A stretch of DNA of 64,000 bases from Cylicocyclus nassatus (Eukaryota > Nematoda > Chromadorea > Rhabditida > Strongylidae), in the NCBI GenBank assembly GCA_958299035.1, contig CATQJL010000001.1, positions 23,960,653 through 24,024,652 on the forward strand. The letters run 5' to 3'. The first letter of the stretch is position 1; every line of letters starts with the position of its first letter. Positions 22,694 to 31,326 of this stretch are shown here, piece by piece. Position numbers and translations under genes: made by a program. The notes under the pieces were generated by a model, which worked only from the letters and a program-made list of their open reading frames with translations, was not told the origin of the DNA and searched no databases.

Positions 22694-23495
22694 GTTGTTA
22701 AGTTCTTCTCTCAAATCGTTCTCCATGTTCATCGAACGTCCGAGATACACGTAAGAAAACGTCTTCCGTAGAGGACGTTCTTCATGGATTAAGCCTTCTC
22801 CCGTATTCGTATTCCTACTTCATTCAGTTCCTTCAGCATCGCCTCTATTTCAATGACACTGCTCGAGAACAGATGTCGTCCTCAACGAAGTTCGACAGGA
22901 ATCTCCCATCAACTCGTATGCCTCTCTCGCCCCAGTCTAGTGCCTTCATCACCCACCCATGGTGAACAGCTTCGGCGAAATTGTGTCGCCTTGTCGGACC
23001 TCCTTCCTAATTGGGATAGTTAGGGGAAGATGAATAGCTGCGACGCGAGAATCTCGCGTAGACATTGCCCTCGGGCTCGCAAAAATTCAACAAAAAGATG
23101 GTCTGGTCCTAGAGCCGTGGACGTCTTTGTGATCTGAATCGCCGTGCGCACTTTAGCAGATAGAATTCGTGGTGGTAATTCTTCAGTTGTAACGACGGAC
23201 ATCGGCACGAGTGTTGCAGCCAGCGGTATGTGTCATTCACAGAAATTCCTTCGGCTCTTTTTAAGGCTTCGTGTTTCTTCGCCTGCTTCCAGTATTTTTT
23301 CTCGTCTGTATTTCCTGAGATCCTCCTGCAAAGCTGTTCTGCAACTGGCGTTGGGCATCAGTCGCTCGAGTTAGGTTGCATTTGGATCCTGCCTCAGAAT
23401 TCTTTTTTTTTTCAAGCATTTCCTTGGTGGTCTTCGAGTTGAGTTCCAAGTTCTTTCCAAAAGACTGAGGCGCCTCTCCGCAGGCTCGCAACCTT
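22694..23495 (-). pseudogene. RTE-type LINE, 5' part of surviving pol, internally deleted
   Basis: On the minus strand this reads ACGEAPQSFGKNLELNSKTT (about 23,484), then TEELPPRILSAKVRTAI and TSTALGPDHLFVEFLRARGQ (about 23,190-23,070), the usual linker and start of the RT domain. It then jumps near 23,030 to the PLTIPIRKEVRQGDTISPKLFT-type motif. The palm segment with motif A is deleted. GIRVDGRFLSN and an altered motif C (EDDI) follow near 22,900-22,850, then SYVYLGRSMNMENDLREELN at about 22,760-22,697. The reading continues at 16,099. The 5' end of the fragment lies near 23,495, so it is also 5'-truncated. Confidence 0.85.
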
Positions 23496-23500
23496 TCAGA

Positions 23501-23542
23501 TGCCGGTTAAAATTAAAATTTGCCGGTTAAAATTAAAATTTT
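23501..23542. repeat. Short tandem duplication
   Basis: GCCGGTTAAAATTAAAATTT occurs twice in a row at the 5' border of the LINE fragment. Confidence 0.7.
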
Positions 23543-23559
23543 GAGTGTTTAAAATATCA

Positions 23560-24987
23560 TTTGCAGAAATAGTCAGATATTGCGAGAATGTTGCATCTAG
23601 AGCTGTTAAAATGTACATCAACAAGATCACTCTCAGAATGCGCAAAATTTCCGTGAATGTAGCGGAATTCCGAAAATTCTGCGACATTGAAATCCGCGGA
23701 TTCATGCGAATTACGCAGCGCCATAACTTCCTACGGAATGAGTACATTCCGAATGCGAAAGCAGCATTGTGTTGCTCATCAAGGCGAATCTTTCCGTATA
23801 CAGCATGCCCTTAATTCCTAAATTCTTGAATCCTTCTGGGGACGTAACTTTGCAAAGGTGTAAGGTGGCGCACATTGCCCCTGGTAGACTCCAGTAACGA
23901 CGATTCGATAGTACATTTTCTGTAGATTATGGATCGCTATAACGTATCCGCAGACTTCTTTCCAAAGGAGGTAGAAGGGCTGGTAAATTGTGGAGAAATC
24001 TTGTCGTTCCGATTTCTACTTGCCGTAACTCTAGAATACAAAGCTTTTTGCTAAACAAAATGAGTTTCGTGATCAGCAGGTCAGATAACCTCTACAAACA
24101 AGTTTCTTAAGAAGTTCGGGCTTTTTGATTTTCTCTTGTCTCACGCTCCGAAGCCTGCCGGTGGGTTCCGGCTGAAATATTTATAATCTTGGATTGGAAA
24201 AAATCTTCGCTTATAGAGGTTTTCGGAAACGCTGTTGACGAAAATAGCGGTCTTCGAAGAATACAGGTTTTCTGCAGAGGTATTGTAAGGTAACTGTAAC
24301 TGAGTCGTAAAAGTTCGTAACTTTGCCTGCACTTCTCGCTTCGTAAACTTGCGTACTTCTTGCGTACCCGTCAGAAAAATTGCCTGCTTGCTTCTATGGG
24401 CTAGAGTTACAAGGGAGTGTGCCATCAAATGGTGCATGTCTCAGGCTTCAGTCTCAAAACGCGCATTACGAGCTTAAAATATACGTCGCCATGAATTTTG
24501 CTTAAAATGTGTAGATAGCATACTTTGTCGGAATTCCATCGTGAGTGGTTGTATAACACGGTTATCGAATCTTTTCACATCGCTTAATGGATCTTGATGT
24601 GTTAGATTGCAGATAGATACATCTGAGCTCTAGCTACGAAGCTGCTTCGATACTTATTTAAGCAGCTGAAGAACAGGCAATCACCACATTCAATACACTG
24701 GGATCCCTTGGGCAAAGTGACAATATACTTGCAATCCAAATGTCATACAAACACTCATGTTGGGATTTCGAAGAAGTATGCGATCTTTACATTTTGGGCA
24801 GAATTCATGACGACGTCTTTTCGTAAGCTCGTAGCTCTGCGATTTTTATAGACTAGAGCCAGAGATATGACCCATTCGAAGGCCAGTGTAAACTAACTCA
24901 AACATATAAAAGCAAACAGGCAAGTACTCTGACAGAGACGCGAGAAGGGCAGGCAAAGTTGCGAACTTTTATGACTCAGTTACAGTT
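23560..24987. repeat. Long-inverted-repeat family, copy C, left arm and centre
   Basis: It parallels copy A (GAATTACGCAGCGCCATAAC at 23,705 as at 37; AGCATTGTGTTGCTCATC at 23,762 as at 83). The centre is near 24,660, after which the arm runs in reverse. It breaks at 24,987 in CAGTTACAGTT, where the BEL element enters, and resumes at 35,137. Confidence 0.8.
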
Positions 24988-25399
24988 TTTAGTGGTTCAG
25001 TTTTCTTGCCACACCAACCAACACCATACACCAAAACCGATTTATTGCCACGAGGACGAGACCTCAAACTTGGGTAATTAAACCGTGATCTTTACTTTGC
25101 AAATAAACACATTATGCGATGATATAATCATAATCTGATGTCCAAGCGATTTACCTAGGCGCTACAAAAGCAAAGTCAAATGATCAAAACGCGTATAAAG
25201 CTTGCGGGCTCATGAGTGAATAAAGTGGGAAAAGAAGACGATTCCCATCGGGGCGACGAAGATTCCTTGCCGCGTGACGGTCGCATTTTATACTTGTTGT
25301 TGATAGTCGCCGGCGCTCTCTGTAAAGATCAGCTTACAAGATAGGAAGATACATGGGTTACTGTAATAAGCAAGAGATCGCGCTTCCAAGCAGCGATAC
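24988..25399 (-). repeat. BEL 3' LTR
   Basis: 412 bp, equal in length to 34,725-35,136 at a constant offset of 9,737. On the minus strand it begins GTATCGCTGCTTGG and ends CCACTAAA. TATAAAA at 25,292-25,286 and AATAAA at 25,046-25,041 (minus strand) fit a promoter and a poly(A) signal. The accessory ORF runs about 37 codons into it, with its stop inside the TATA box. Confidence 0.95.
25041..25046 (-). terminator. Poly(A) signal AATAAA in 3' LTR
   Basis: AATAAA on the minus strand lies 240 bases downstream of the LTR TATA box. The same signal is at 34,778-34,783 in the other LTR. The position suits the R/U5 border of the retroelement transcript. Confidence 0.6.
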
Positions 25400-26526
25400 T
25401 CCGCCCCACCTTGATGATGTTCCGCGAGCCCTTTCAATTCTTGTTGGAGGCGCGCCAATTTGGTTTGCGTTGTATGGAGTGCGTCCCGGGCACGTTGGAG
25501 TCTTGAGCGTATTATCAGACTTTTGTCTGGGAGGTCACAGACGGCCGAGTTGTGGCCATATCGCTTGCAATGGAAGCAAGGCGTTGGCCATTTGTAACAG
25601 TCTCTTCCCCCCGGGCAGACGATCTTCAGTACTTGGAAGCAGATGTGGCACCTTCTTTGGGCATCAAGCATGCTGATTCGTGTGGTGCTGTTTTGTACTT
25701 CCGGGCAGGAATCCGAATAATGTTGCATGGCGACTTTACAAAAGGCACATCTTATAAATCGTTCACTGTCTCGTCGAATTCCGCCCTGCAGGATTTTCCT
25801 TGGCGCACACGTGGGCTTTTGTTCTAGCTCTTCTATCAGCATCTCGAGGTCACCAATCGCCTGTTGTGCCTGGAGGACTTCTACTTGCAGCTCTTGCTTT
25901 CTTCTTTCATCTTCGGCTCTTTGTTCATCCTCGACAATCTCGTCCACGATTTGAAACGAACTTCCTCCATCGCTTTCGGGATCATCGAAGACCAGTAGGT
26001 CTTGGTCGTTGCTCCTTTCTCCCATGTTGGTGTTCATATCACGCTCGATCGTTTCCTGCTTCGCCGTTTCTTCTTTTTTCTGTGACTCCAACGCGTCCAA
26101 ACGTAGTTGCATTTCCTCTCTACTCATGTCAGAGTCCCAGGTGCTCTCTGATGATGTGCGTGGGTGTTTGTTCCCTTGACCGCTGCCCGAACGACTGCGT
26201 GCTCTTTTCGAAGTGCGCTTTTGTGCGAATTGCTCTTCCTTTGGGTCGGCATGTTGTTGTTGTTGTTGTTCCAGTGAATCATGATACGCCTGCATGCTCT
26301 CCGAAATGGTTGGCTCGCGTTCGGTGATGTCTGGCTCATTTTCCTCCCGAGGTTGTTCTTCGATCTCCACCTCGTTTGTTTCGCCGTGTTGCACGGTCTC
26401 GCCCGGGCCACCGAATCTCTCGCATGCTTCTTCAAGGGCCTCCATTGCACTAATCAGTTGTCTCAAGGCTTGTGATACTTGGTCCATTCCTCTTTTGAAA
26501 TTGTCCTTTTCGGTTTCGGTGTTCAT
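25288..26526 (-). CDS. BEL accessory ORF: acidic/coiled-coil protein with CCHC zinc knuckles
   Basis: 412 codons from an ATG at 26,526. The open frame extends upstream to 26,862, but that part overlaps the envelope 3' end and is low in protein character. Order: residues about 1-35 are a charged helical start (MNTETEKDNFKRGMDQVSQA). An acidic linker with a poly-Q run follows (about 90), then an R/S/K-rich nuclear-signal-like patch (KRTSKRARSRSGSGQ). Next is a Glu/Lys/Gln-rich coiled-coil region. The final third is Cys/His-rich: CAFCKVAMQHYSDSC, a CHIC pair, and the classical knuckle CFHCKRYGHNSAVC. This style of C-terminal zinc-knuckle protein is familiar from nematode genomes, but I do not know a proven function; nucleic-acid binding is the inference. 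About the last 37 codons lie in the LTR. A T10-AG tract directly precedes the ATG, suggesting expression from a spliced RNA. The frame is unbroken, unlike pol and env. Confidence 0.75.
   Translation of the reverse strand: MNTETEKDNFKRGMDQVSQALRQLISAMEALEEACERFGGPGETVQHGETNEVEIEEQPREENEPDITEREPTISESMQAYHDSLEQQQQQHADPKEEQFAQKRTSKRARSRSGSGQGNKHPRTSSESTWDSDMSREEMQLRLDALESQKKEETAKQETIERDMNTNMGERSNDQDLLVFDDPESDGGSSFQIVDEIVEDEQRAEDERRKQELQVEVLQAQQAIGDLEMLIEELEQKPTCAPRKILQGGIRRDSERFIRCAFCKVAMQHYSDSCPEVQNSTTRISMLDAQRRCHICFQVLKIVCPGGRDCYKWPTPCFHCKRYGHNSAVCDLPDKSLIIRSRLQRARDALHTTQTKLARLQQELKGLAEHHQGGAEYRCLEARSLAYYSNPCIFLSCKLIFTESAGDYQQQV
25400..25412 (-). promoter_or_regulatory. Polypurine tract (plus-strand primer)
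   Basis: The minus strand reads AAGGTGGGGCGGA immediately before the 3' LTR. It is mostly purine and touches the LTR exactly, as a PPT should. It lies inside the accessory ORF. Confidence 0.7.
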
Positions 26527-26528
26527 TT

Positions 26529-26540
26529 CTAAAAAAAAAA
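26529..26540 (-). promoter_or_regulatory. Splice-acceptor-like T-run plus AG before accessory ATG
   Basis: The minus strand reads ten T, then AG, then AA and the ATG of the accessory ORF. A polypyrimidine tract plus AG two bases before a start codon is a typical 3' splice site (cis- or trans-) in nematodes. It lies about 60 bases after the envelope stop. Confidence 0.5.
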
Positions 26541-26591
26541 CAAAATATCTATAAGTTTCTACAAAGAAAATTTGTTTCTCATCATTCTTTT

Positions 26592-27795
26592 TCACAATTC
26601 TTTCGCGTGCCTGGGTAATATTTGCATGCGCATGTTTTTCCGGCAGCGACGTAGTGTAATGCGTATCAAAATAGCTGTGATGCGAAATGGTAGGCATAGG
26701 ATTGTGATGAGTGCCCGCAAAAGTAGGCGCACGAGGCATAAGCCTACAGTTTGAAAGAGCGCGTAAGAAATGACGAGTGCTAACGCGACAGCCATGAGTG
26801 CGATGACCACAGTTTTGTACCATGTCAGATATACTTCCAAAAGATGCGAAAAATCTGGCCATTCTATTTCTCCGTATGTTGTGCTATTGCTTTCTAGAGC
26901 TCTTAGGAGATGTAACTGAATGTCTCCTACATATTTCAGAATGCCTGATAGGATGAAATAGTTCTTTGTTTTTCCGCATGAAACTGAACAGTTGATCAGC
27001 TGTCGCGCTGTGCTCAAATGGAAGTGTAAAGTGGAGGCCGGTATCTCCGGAGAACATGGTACCACAAAGGCTGTGTTTTCGCAGATAACTTCGCCTAGGG
27101 TCTGTTTTTGAGAGGTGCACTCGATTTTTGCGACTGCTCCTAAAGCGCAATTGTAACATCCCGTTAATTCGGCATTTTGTATAGCGCAAATGTCATCTCG
27201 GACTTGTAGGATGGCGGTATCAATTTTTCCCTTTATGCTGAGTATCACCTCAGCGGAAACCATGTGCGGTATTTTCGCCATTACGATACCTTTGAAGCTA
27301 TTTATTTGCCATGAGGCTGTGTTTATAGGCAATTTACGTTGGATTTGATGGAATTCTTGTTCAATGTCTTTTTGAGGGCATTGGCATACTATTTTGTTTT
27401 CTGCCGGTGTGCAAATGCAGTTGTCTGACAAGGTGCATTCAAACAAACTCGCTGCTCTGCTGGAATTACACATGAGGTCTGGTGTAAACGTAGTTCTCCA
27501 CAAGGCTGTATCCTTGCCATTAGTGATAAAGTGATCCTGCAGTAATGGGGTGGGAGGAAGCGAGATGGAGGTTAGTGTTATGCGCAAATTTGGGAGATCG
27601 AATGGGATGTTTGGAGTAGTTGAGATTACGAAGCGTTGTTTTCCCAAGTGCAAAGTTTCTCTATAGATGTCTAGTTTGATATCTTCTCTCCATCGTTCGC
27701 ATCTAAAAATCTCATAAACGTCTGAGCTTTTGGGTGTGGCATAGATTCGATAAAAAAGACAACCGGAGCTTGGGTAGAAACAACACAACCTAGTC
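26592..27795 (-). CDS. env: Envelope, Gc-like part (C-terminal portion, frame-shifted)
   Basis: The open frame is listed from 27,920, but only the part after about 27,795 continues the envelope reading. It begins at the cysteine-rich fusion-loop-like region (CCFYPSSGCLFYR) and goes on with many paired cysteines (CICTPAENKIVCQC; GCYNCALGA; CSVSCG). There is a hydrophobic segment near residues 371-398 of the open frame (VVIALMAVALALVISYALF) and a basic C-terminal tail. The pattern matches the class II fusion glycoprotein Gc of phleboviruses, as found in nematode BEL/Pao elements. It should sit in the membrane with a short inside tail. The frame change at about 27,790 separates it from its upstream half. 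Stop at 26,592. Confidence 0.8.
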
Positions 27796-29701
27796 CTCCA
27801 CAGGATTCTAGGCAGCCTGTTCGACCCGGAAATTGATTCCCCTGCTGTAGCTCCGGAATGATGCTGTTTGCATTGATTGCAGCGCATTTTTGACCTGTAC
27901 ATGATCCCATGTGAGGGCAACGCTTGCTGTCTACGACTTGTAGGTTAGTTGCTCTAGTAAAAAACAATGTTTCTTTGTCGCAGTACAGTCTGAGCCCTCT
28001 CCAACGTACTTTGATGTTTTCTATGTGGGAGCCGTTTCTAGTTAAGCGTAAGCACGCTTCTTGTTTGAAAGTGCTTAGTTTGAGAACTTCTTTGATTGCA
28101 ATAGAACATGATTCTTTTTCGTTAGCTTTCTCGCAAATAGTCAAGTGGTGTTCCAGGACGTCTATCTGTTGACATGCTGAGGTAGTGCCAATCCCGGACA
28201 CCAGTGATACTACTATCGCCAAAGCCTCGGTTAAGCGCGTTGATCTTGATCGATGACGTGCTTTTTGACAGCGACGCCGTATAGCGCGGACACATTGCCA
28301 TCCCTTGTTTAGCAATAGTTTGATTGTTAGCAGGAGTAGCCAAAACAAGACTCTTATGGGTTTTCCGATGGTCACTGGTACATACAATGCGAGATAAACC
28401 GCTGCAATTATCCCATAGAGTATCAGTGCGAGAGAAATGATGGCTCCTATCGGCCAGCATTCTGGGTTTAGTATCACTGTTGCGCAGAACCAGCAGTCTA
28501 TGTTATCGCAAAAACTTAGTTTGTTACACAGTTTTTCTGCTGTTCTTGTTCGACCATTTTCATTCCATTTCAAGGTAACAAGATGATCATGCAAAGTAAC
28601 ACTTGGAGAGAACACCATCAAATTTTTCCCTGGTTGTAAGTTTTGGAGCTTACATTGGTTATCAGCGCAAACTTCAGTTGTCCTAGTTTTTGACGTTTCT
28701 ATCACAATGCCGTTTTTCGTGCAGGACAACATGATATCGTCCATTTTTGAGGTCCAGGTACCTATGATGCAGTGAAATAACATTATATGAAATAAGAACC
28801 ATTTCGCATTGATTTTTGATGGTTTTTTCTGAATATTTTCTGTGATCGTGCAACCCACGTAGTTTGTCTGTTTACGTGGTCGCAAGTTATAAGAGTGAGT
28901 ATTGCATTCTTGGTTTATAGGTGGATCTTCTACTACTTCCTCATTTTCTTTTTGGTAGTGATCTTCGCTGATTTCCAAGGGGATAATGAGGTTAACAGGT
29001 CGACGAATTTTTCTGTTTTTGTTTGTCATCAGCTCAACTTCTCGTGGCTCTCCATTTACAAATTTGTCAAGTTTCGTAATTCTTGCGACTTTCCAATCAT
29101 TTCTTGGTAAAACTGGGTCACTTATCAGGACTACATCGTCAATTTTTGGGGTGTTGTTGCAATGGCGTTTCTCCGCAATGTTTGTCTTGTGTTTTTCTCT
29201 TAGGCTGACAAGGTATTGATCTTTCCAAATTTTCCAGAACTGCTCTGTGATTGCGCATGAAGATTGCAAGGCTTTTTCTGCTTGGAGGCGAGTTTCTAAA
29301 GCTTGCATTTCTTCGCGAGGGTAGTAGGTGGGATCGTCTGAGAGTTCTTCTCGTGAGTATGGAAATGTCAAAACTATGTTGCGCTGCACGAAATCGATTG
29401 GACGTATTATGTTAAGTGAATTTCGGTCTGATCCCTGATACGTGAGTGGGCGCGAATTGAGGCACGCCTCGATTTCCGTCATTACAGTAGTTAGGTGGTC
29501 CAACGAGGAAGTAGCTGATGGTCTTATGGCTTTGTATAGCGAGTATTTTATGGATTTGATGAGTCTTTCATAGAACCCTCCTTGCCATGGGGCATAAGGG
29601 GTTATATGTCGCCATTCTATGTTCTGGTTTGCCATCAAGCGAAGAGACTCCGCATTTATTTGTGGTTGTTGTTCGGTGCTGAGAATGGTTTTACTTAACA
29701 A
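27671..29701 (-). CDS. Integrase C-terminal part continuing into envelope (Gn-like and start of Gc-like)
   Basis: 676 codons. Residues 1-60 carry the last part of the integrase core: WRHITPYAPWQGGFYERLIK, with the third catalytic acid E45. Residues 95-285 are the BEL-type integrase C-terminal domain, ending at YNLRPRK. Without a stop, the frame runs into the envelope. A signal-like hydrophobic start lies at about 301-316, a Cys-rich ectodomain to about 415, and membrane segments at about 417-441 and 451-464. A basic stretch (IRRRCQKARHRSR) and a second signal-like segment (about 490-510, ending TTSA) follow. Then comes the N-terminal part of the Gc-like protein with GCLESCGGLGC near 629-639. 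After about residue 640 the frame is wrong and the last about 35 residues are a shadow. The 5' side is disconnected from the integrase core by a frame change at about 29,720. Confidence 0.85.
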   Translation of the reverse strand: MLSKTILSTEQQPQINAESLRLMANQNIEWRHITPYAPWQGGFYERLIKSIKYSLYKAIRPSATSSLDHLTTVMTEIEACLNSRPLTYQGSDRNSLNIIRPIDFVQRNIVLTFPYSREELSDDPTYYPREEMQALETRLQAEKALQSSCAITEQFWKIWKDQYLVSLREKHKTNIAEKRHCNNTPKIDDVVLISDPVLPRNDWKVARITKLDKFVNGEPREVELMTNKNRKIRRPVNLIIPLEISEDHYQKENEEVVEDPPINQECNTHSYNLRPRKQTNYVGCTITENIQKKPSKINAKWFLFHIMLFHCIIGTWTSKMDDIMLSCTKNGIVIETSKTRTTEVCADNQCKLQNLQPGKNLMVFSPSVTLHDHLVTLKWNENGRTRTAEKLCNKLSFCDNIDCWFCATVILNPECWPIGAIISLALILYGIIAAVYLALYVPVTIGKPIRVLFWLLLLTIKLLLNKGWQCVRAIRRRCQKARHRSRSTRLTEALAIVVSLVSGIGTTSACQQIDVLEHHLTICEKANEKESCSIAIKEVLKLSTFKQEACLRLTRNGSHIENIKVRWRGLRLYCDKETLFFTRATNLQVVDSKRCPHMGSCTGQKCAAINANSIIPELQQGNQFPGRTGCLESCGGLGCVVSTQAPVVFFIESMPHPKAQTFMRFLDANDGEKISN

Positions 29702-29724
29702 AAACGTGGGTGCGTTATCGCATG

Positions 29725-30657
29725 TTACCGGTCTGGTACTCCCCGTCGCGCTATGAATCTACGGAATGCGTTGAGAAAGTCGTTCGTTGACATACTTTTT
29801 ACTACTTCCAAATGAATCAACCGTGTTGTAGCGCAAGTGAAAATGCAGCCATAGGCCTTGACCGGTACCTCGTTCTCATGAATGACAGGAAGGTCGAAGA
29901 AATCTAGACCGATATGTTGGAAGGTTCGACTCTGCTGAGTACGAAATCCGGGTAAACTTGATGAATCAGGGTATCGGTACGGTAATCCATTGAATCGTTT
30001 GCACTGGAAACACGTGCCGATCAGTTGTCTTACTTGCTGCCGAAGTTTTGGCACCCAGTAGTGTTCACGAACGACGGCAATCGTGTGTTCAATGCCGAGA
30101 TGGTACTTACTGTGCGCTTCCTTCAATAGCAACTTGGCCAGTTCGGTTTTGGGTGCTACGAAGATGGGGGATTTCGCATCTGAATTCAATGCAGAATTGT
30201 CAAGCCTTCCCCTAGATCGCCAGATCTTTTCTTTATCTTGGAATAAGCGTAAAGTATTTTCCATTGATTTTCTATATTGATCATTGAGGTAGACTGTTTG
30301 ATGATTTTTGAGGAGGACCAACTCGGCTGTTTTCATGAGTTTCGCGTCAATTCGTCTCTGTGGAGGAGGAATGCTTAGCTTTTGTAGTTCCGGATGACTT
30401 GTTAGGATTTCGTTTTTTCTTTCTTGGGATAAGCCTTTTAAGGACTTTAGCACGAATAGGATTACCCATGAGATGACCCTTTTCGCTGCTGTAAAGGTAG
30501 TGTATTTTTGCAGTGTTATGATTTCAACCGGTTTCTCTTCTTCTTGCTGTCCCAAAATGGGGTTCAATATGACTGTTGGTTTCGTATCTTGGTTAGCAAA
30601 AGTGAATTCCAAGGTGGGCCATTTGGCGTGGTCTTTTATTAAAAATTGAGGGCCCAT
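29725..30657 (-). CDS. Integrase, zinc-finger and first half of catalytic core
   Basis: 310 codons in the same frame as the RNase H piece, after one TGA at 30,658-30,660. Residues about 145-170 contain the GRL-x-NS stretch common before BEL integrases. The HHCC zinc finger uses H186, H191, C216 and C219 (HLGIEH and CFQCKR). The core starts with the first catalytic Asp, D252, in HIGLDFFDLP. The stop follows RRGVPDR. The second catalytic Asp (in CDNAPT) is read just downstream in another frame, so the DDE triad is split across two ORFs. Function in the family: insertion of the cDNA into the genome. Confidence 0.9.
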   Translation of the reverse strand: MGPQFLIKDHAKWPTLEFTFANQDTKPTVILNPILGQQEEEKPVEIITLQKYTTFTAAKRVISWVILFVLKSLKGLSQERKNEILTSHPELQKLSIPPPQRRIDAKLMKTAELVLLKNHQTVYLNDQYRKSMENTLRLFQDKEKIWRSRGRLDNSALNSDAKSPIFVAPKTELAKLLLKEAHSKYHLGIEHTIAVVREHYWVPKLRQQVRQLIGTCFQCKRFNGLPYRYPDSSSLPGFRTQQSRTFQHIGLDFFDLPVIHENEVPVKAYGCIFTCATTRLIHLEVVKSMSTNDFLNAFRRFIARRGVPDR

Positions 30658-30660
30658 CCA

Positions 30661-31326
30661 TCAAATGTTATCTTGGATTTGTTCCTTTGTTAGTCCTCTG
30701 GTAGCCGCATCAGCAGGGTTTTCATCTGTGGGAACATGTTCAAAATGCACGGTATGTCCCATTTCTTGCAGTTTCTCCAGAATTTTCTGTATCTCTGCAA
30801 TCCTTTTGCTAACTAGAACCCCTACTTTGTTGCTTCCTTGTTTCGTGAAAGCCCAATGTAGGGCAATTTTTGAATCGGATAGAATGTAGATTTCTTTCGA
30901 ATCGGAGTAGATTTCATTCCCTAATCCTTCACATATTGAAAAAGCCAACCTTACCGCTATGGTTAAAGCGTTCATTTCCATTTTTGGTATGGTTGTTTTT
31001 GCTTGGATTGAGGGAAATTTACACTTGGCGGCAATTAGAGTAGCTGCATGATTATTGAATAGGTAAGCGCATGCTGCCATTGCTATCTCACTGGCATCCG
31101 AAAAGATAGCTAGTCTAGTGTTATGTGGTATCCTTCTTTGAAACGATTTCTGAAACCCATCTGCTTGTAACCTTAGGGCGTTCCATTCTTTGATAAGATT
31201 ATCGGGCAGAGGCGTATCCCAGTCAAGTTTATTTTTCCACAACTGTTGTTGAAATCTTTTCGGCTTTGTCAGAAGCGGGGCTAACCACCCGAAGGGATCA
31301 TATATTGAAGCGATTCTCCTGGCCAC
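30661..31326 (-). CDS. RNase H domain of BEL pol
   Basis: 221 codons. It starts with IASIYDPFGWLAP, the conserved BEL/Pao motif after the RT thumb. RNase H acidic residues are visible in order: D77 (FSDAS), E117 (KMEMNAL), D151 (LSDSK) and D205 (NPADAATRG). It ends at a TGA (30,658-30,660) after which the same frame goes on into integrase, so a single stop separates the two. It overlaps the end of the gag-RT ORF by 29 bases, with a frame change at about 31,345. Confidence 0.9.
   Translation of the reverse strand: MARRIASIYDPFGWLAPLLTKPKRFQQQLWKNKLDWDTPLPDNLIKEWNALRLQADGFQKSFQRRIPHNTRLAIFSDASEIAMAACAYLFNNHAATLIAAKCKFPSIQAKTTIPKMEMNALTIAVRLAFSICEGLGNEIYSDSKEIYILSDSKIALHWAFTKQGSNKVGVLVSKRIAEIQKILEKLQEMGHTVHFEHVPTDENPADAATRGLTKEQIQDNI

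Noticed and set aside
25800..26475. Plus-strand ORFs up to 175 codons over the BEL accessory gene
   Set aside because: They are shadows of the minus-strand frame, with low-complexity Ser/Phe/Leu content.
26527..26862. N-terminal 112-residue extension of the accessory ORF
   Set aside because: It overlaps the envelope 3' end in another frame, and the T10-AG signal and the MNTETEKDN start fit a beginning at 26,526 better.
27671..27790. Last about 35 residues of the integrase-env frame as real envelope sequence
   Set aside because: The overlapping frame of the 26,592 ORF keeps the Cys-rich glycoprotein pattern through this part, so the first frame is out of register here.
28895..29219. Hydrophobic plus-strand ORFs over env/integrase
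   Set aside because: Antisense shadows of the integrase C-terminal coding region.
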